From positions 1-14,598 of the forward strand of contig DAOWEV010000137.1 of assembly GCA_030638325.1 (NCBI GenBank): a stretch of 14,598 nt of DNA, read 5' to 3'. The notes beneath the pieces were generated by a model. That model was not told the origin of the DNA, searched no databases, and saw nothing but the letters and a program-made list of their open reading frames with translations. The first letter of the stretch is position 1; each line of letters opens with the position of its first letter. Below are positions 14,555 through 14,598 of this stretch, piece by piece. The translations under genes and the position numbers were made by a program. This DNA comes from Bacteroidales bacterium (GTDB lineage: Bacteria > Bacteroidota > Bacteroidia > Bacteroidales > JAGOPY01).

Positions 14555-14598
14555 ATGACCTCAAACATCCTGAAGCATTTTTCAAAGGCCCATTTACT
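14555..14598 (+). CDS. Possible gene start cut by the window end
   Basis: An ATG at 14555 opens a frame (MTSNILKHFSKAHL) that continues to the last base. It is preceded by TAATTTCG at 14547-14554, one base off the TAnnTTTG box but too close to serve this start well. Fourteen residues are too few to identify a product, and chance is a real possibility. Confidence 0.2.
   Translation, partial: MTSNILKHFSKAHL

Overview
The window looks like a chromosomal piece of a Bacteroidota bacterium (Bacteroidales/Marinilabiliales-like, probably environmental). Four things point there: a FISUMP-domain protein, many signal peptides ending in ...AQ, TAnnTTTG-type promoter -7 boxes with little Shine-Dalgarno signal, and intergenic gaps filled with snap-back repeats built of short direct units. 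No tRNA, rRNA, CRISPR array or intact insertion sequence was seen.

Positions 1-4679 (+) hold envelope or secreted proteins. These are the C-terminus of a large secreted protein, a beta-sandwich protein with a membrane-associated C-terminal domain (DUF5683-like), a secreted caspase-family (C14) protease with an EF-hand-like loop and two CARDB-like domains, an LPP20/FlgT-like protein with a DUF4384 domain, and a FISUMP protein. Caspase and DUF4384 proteins often occur together, so this block is the best candidate for an uncharacterised envelope system. The caspase gene is bracketed by two copies of one heptad-based hairpin repeat.

Positions 4679-6511 (+) hold a crotonase-fold protein that appears to lack both hydratase glutamates, its start overlapping the FISUMP stop by one base. 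It is followed by a membrane-anchored SMP-30/gluconolactonase-like propeller. A small secreted protein of unknown function (6755-7297) and an overlapping pair of ECF-like sigma factor and single-pass membrane protein, probably its anti-sigma factor (7559-8799), complete the forward genes.

The convergent gap 8800-9294 is made of repeats: a heptamer array, a decayed GxxExxY gene end inside imperfect inverted repeats, a 20-bp perfect palindrome that interrupts one arm, and an array of eleven 11-bp units.

On the minus strand are an M14 zinc carboxypeptidase followed closely by a FadL-like outer-membrane barrel (a likely two-gene operon), and a dicarboxylate/amino acid:cation symporter with all its substrate and cation residues. 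The right end (14090-14598) is non-coding with two mutually exclusive hairpins; a possible gene start at 14555 runs off the window.
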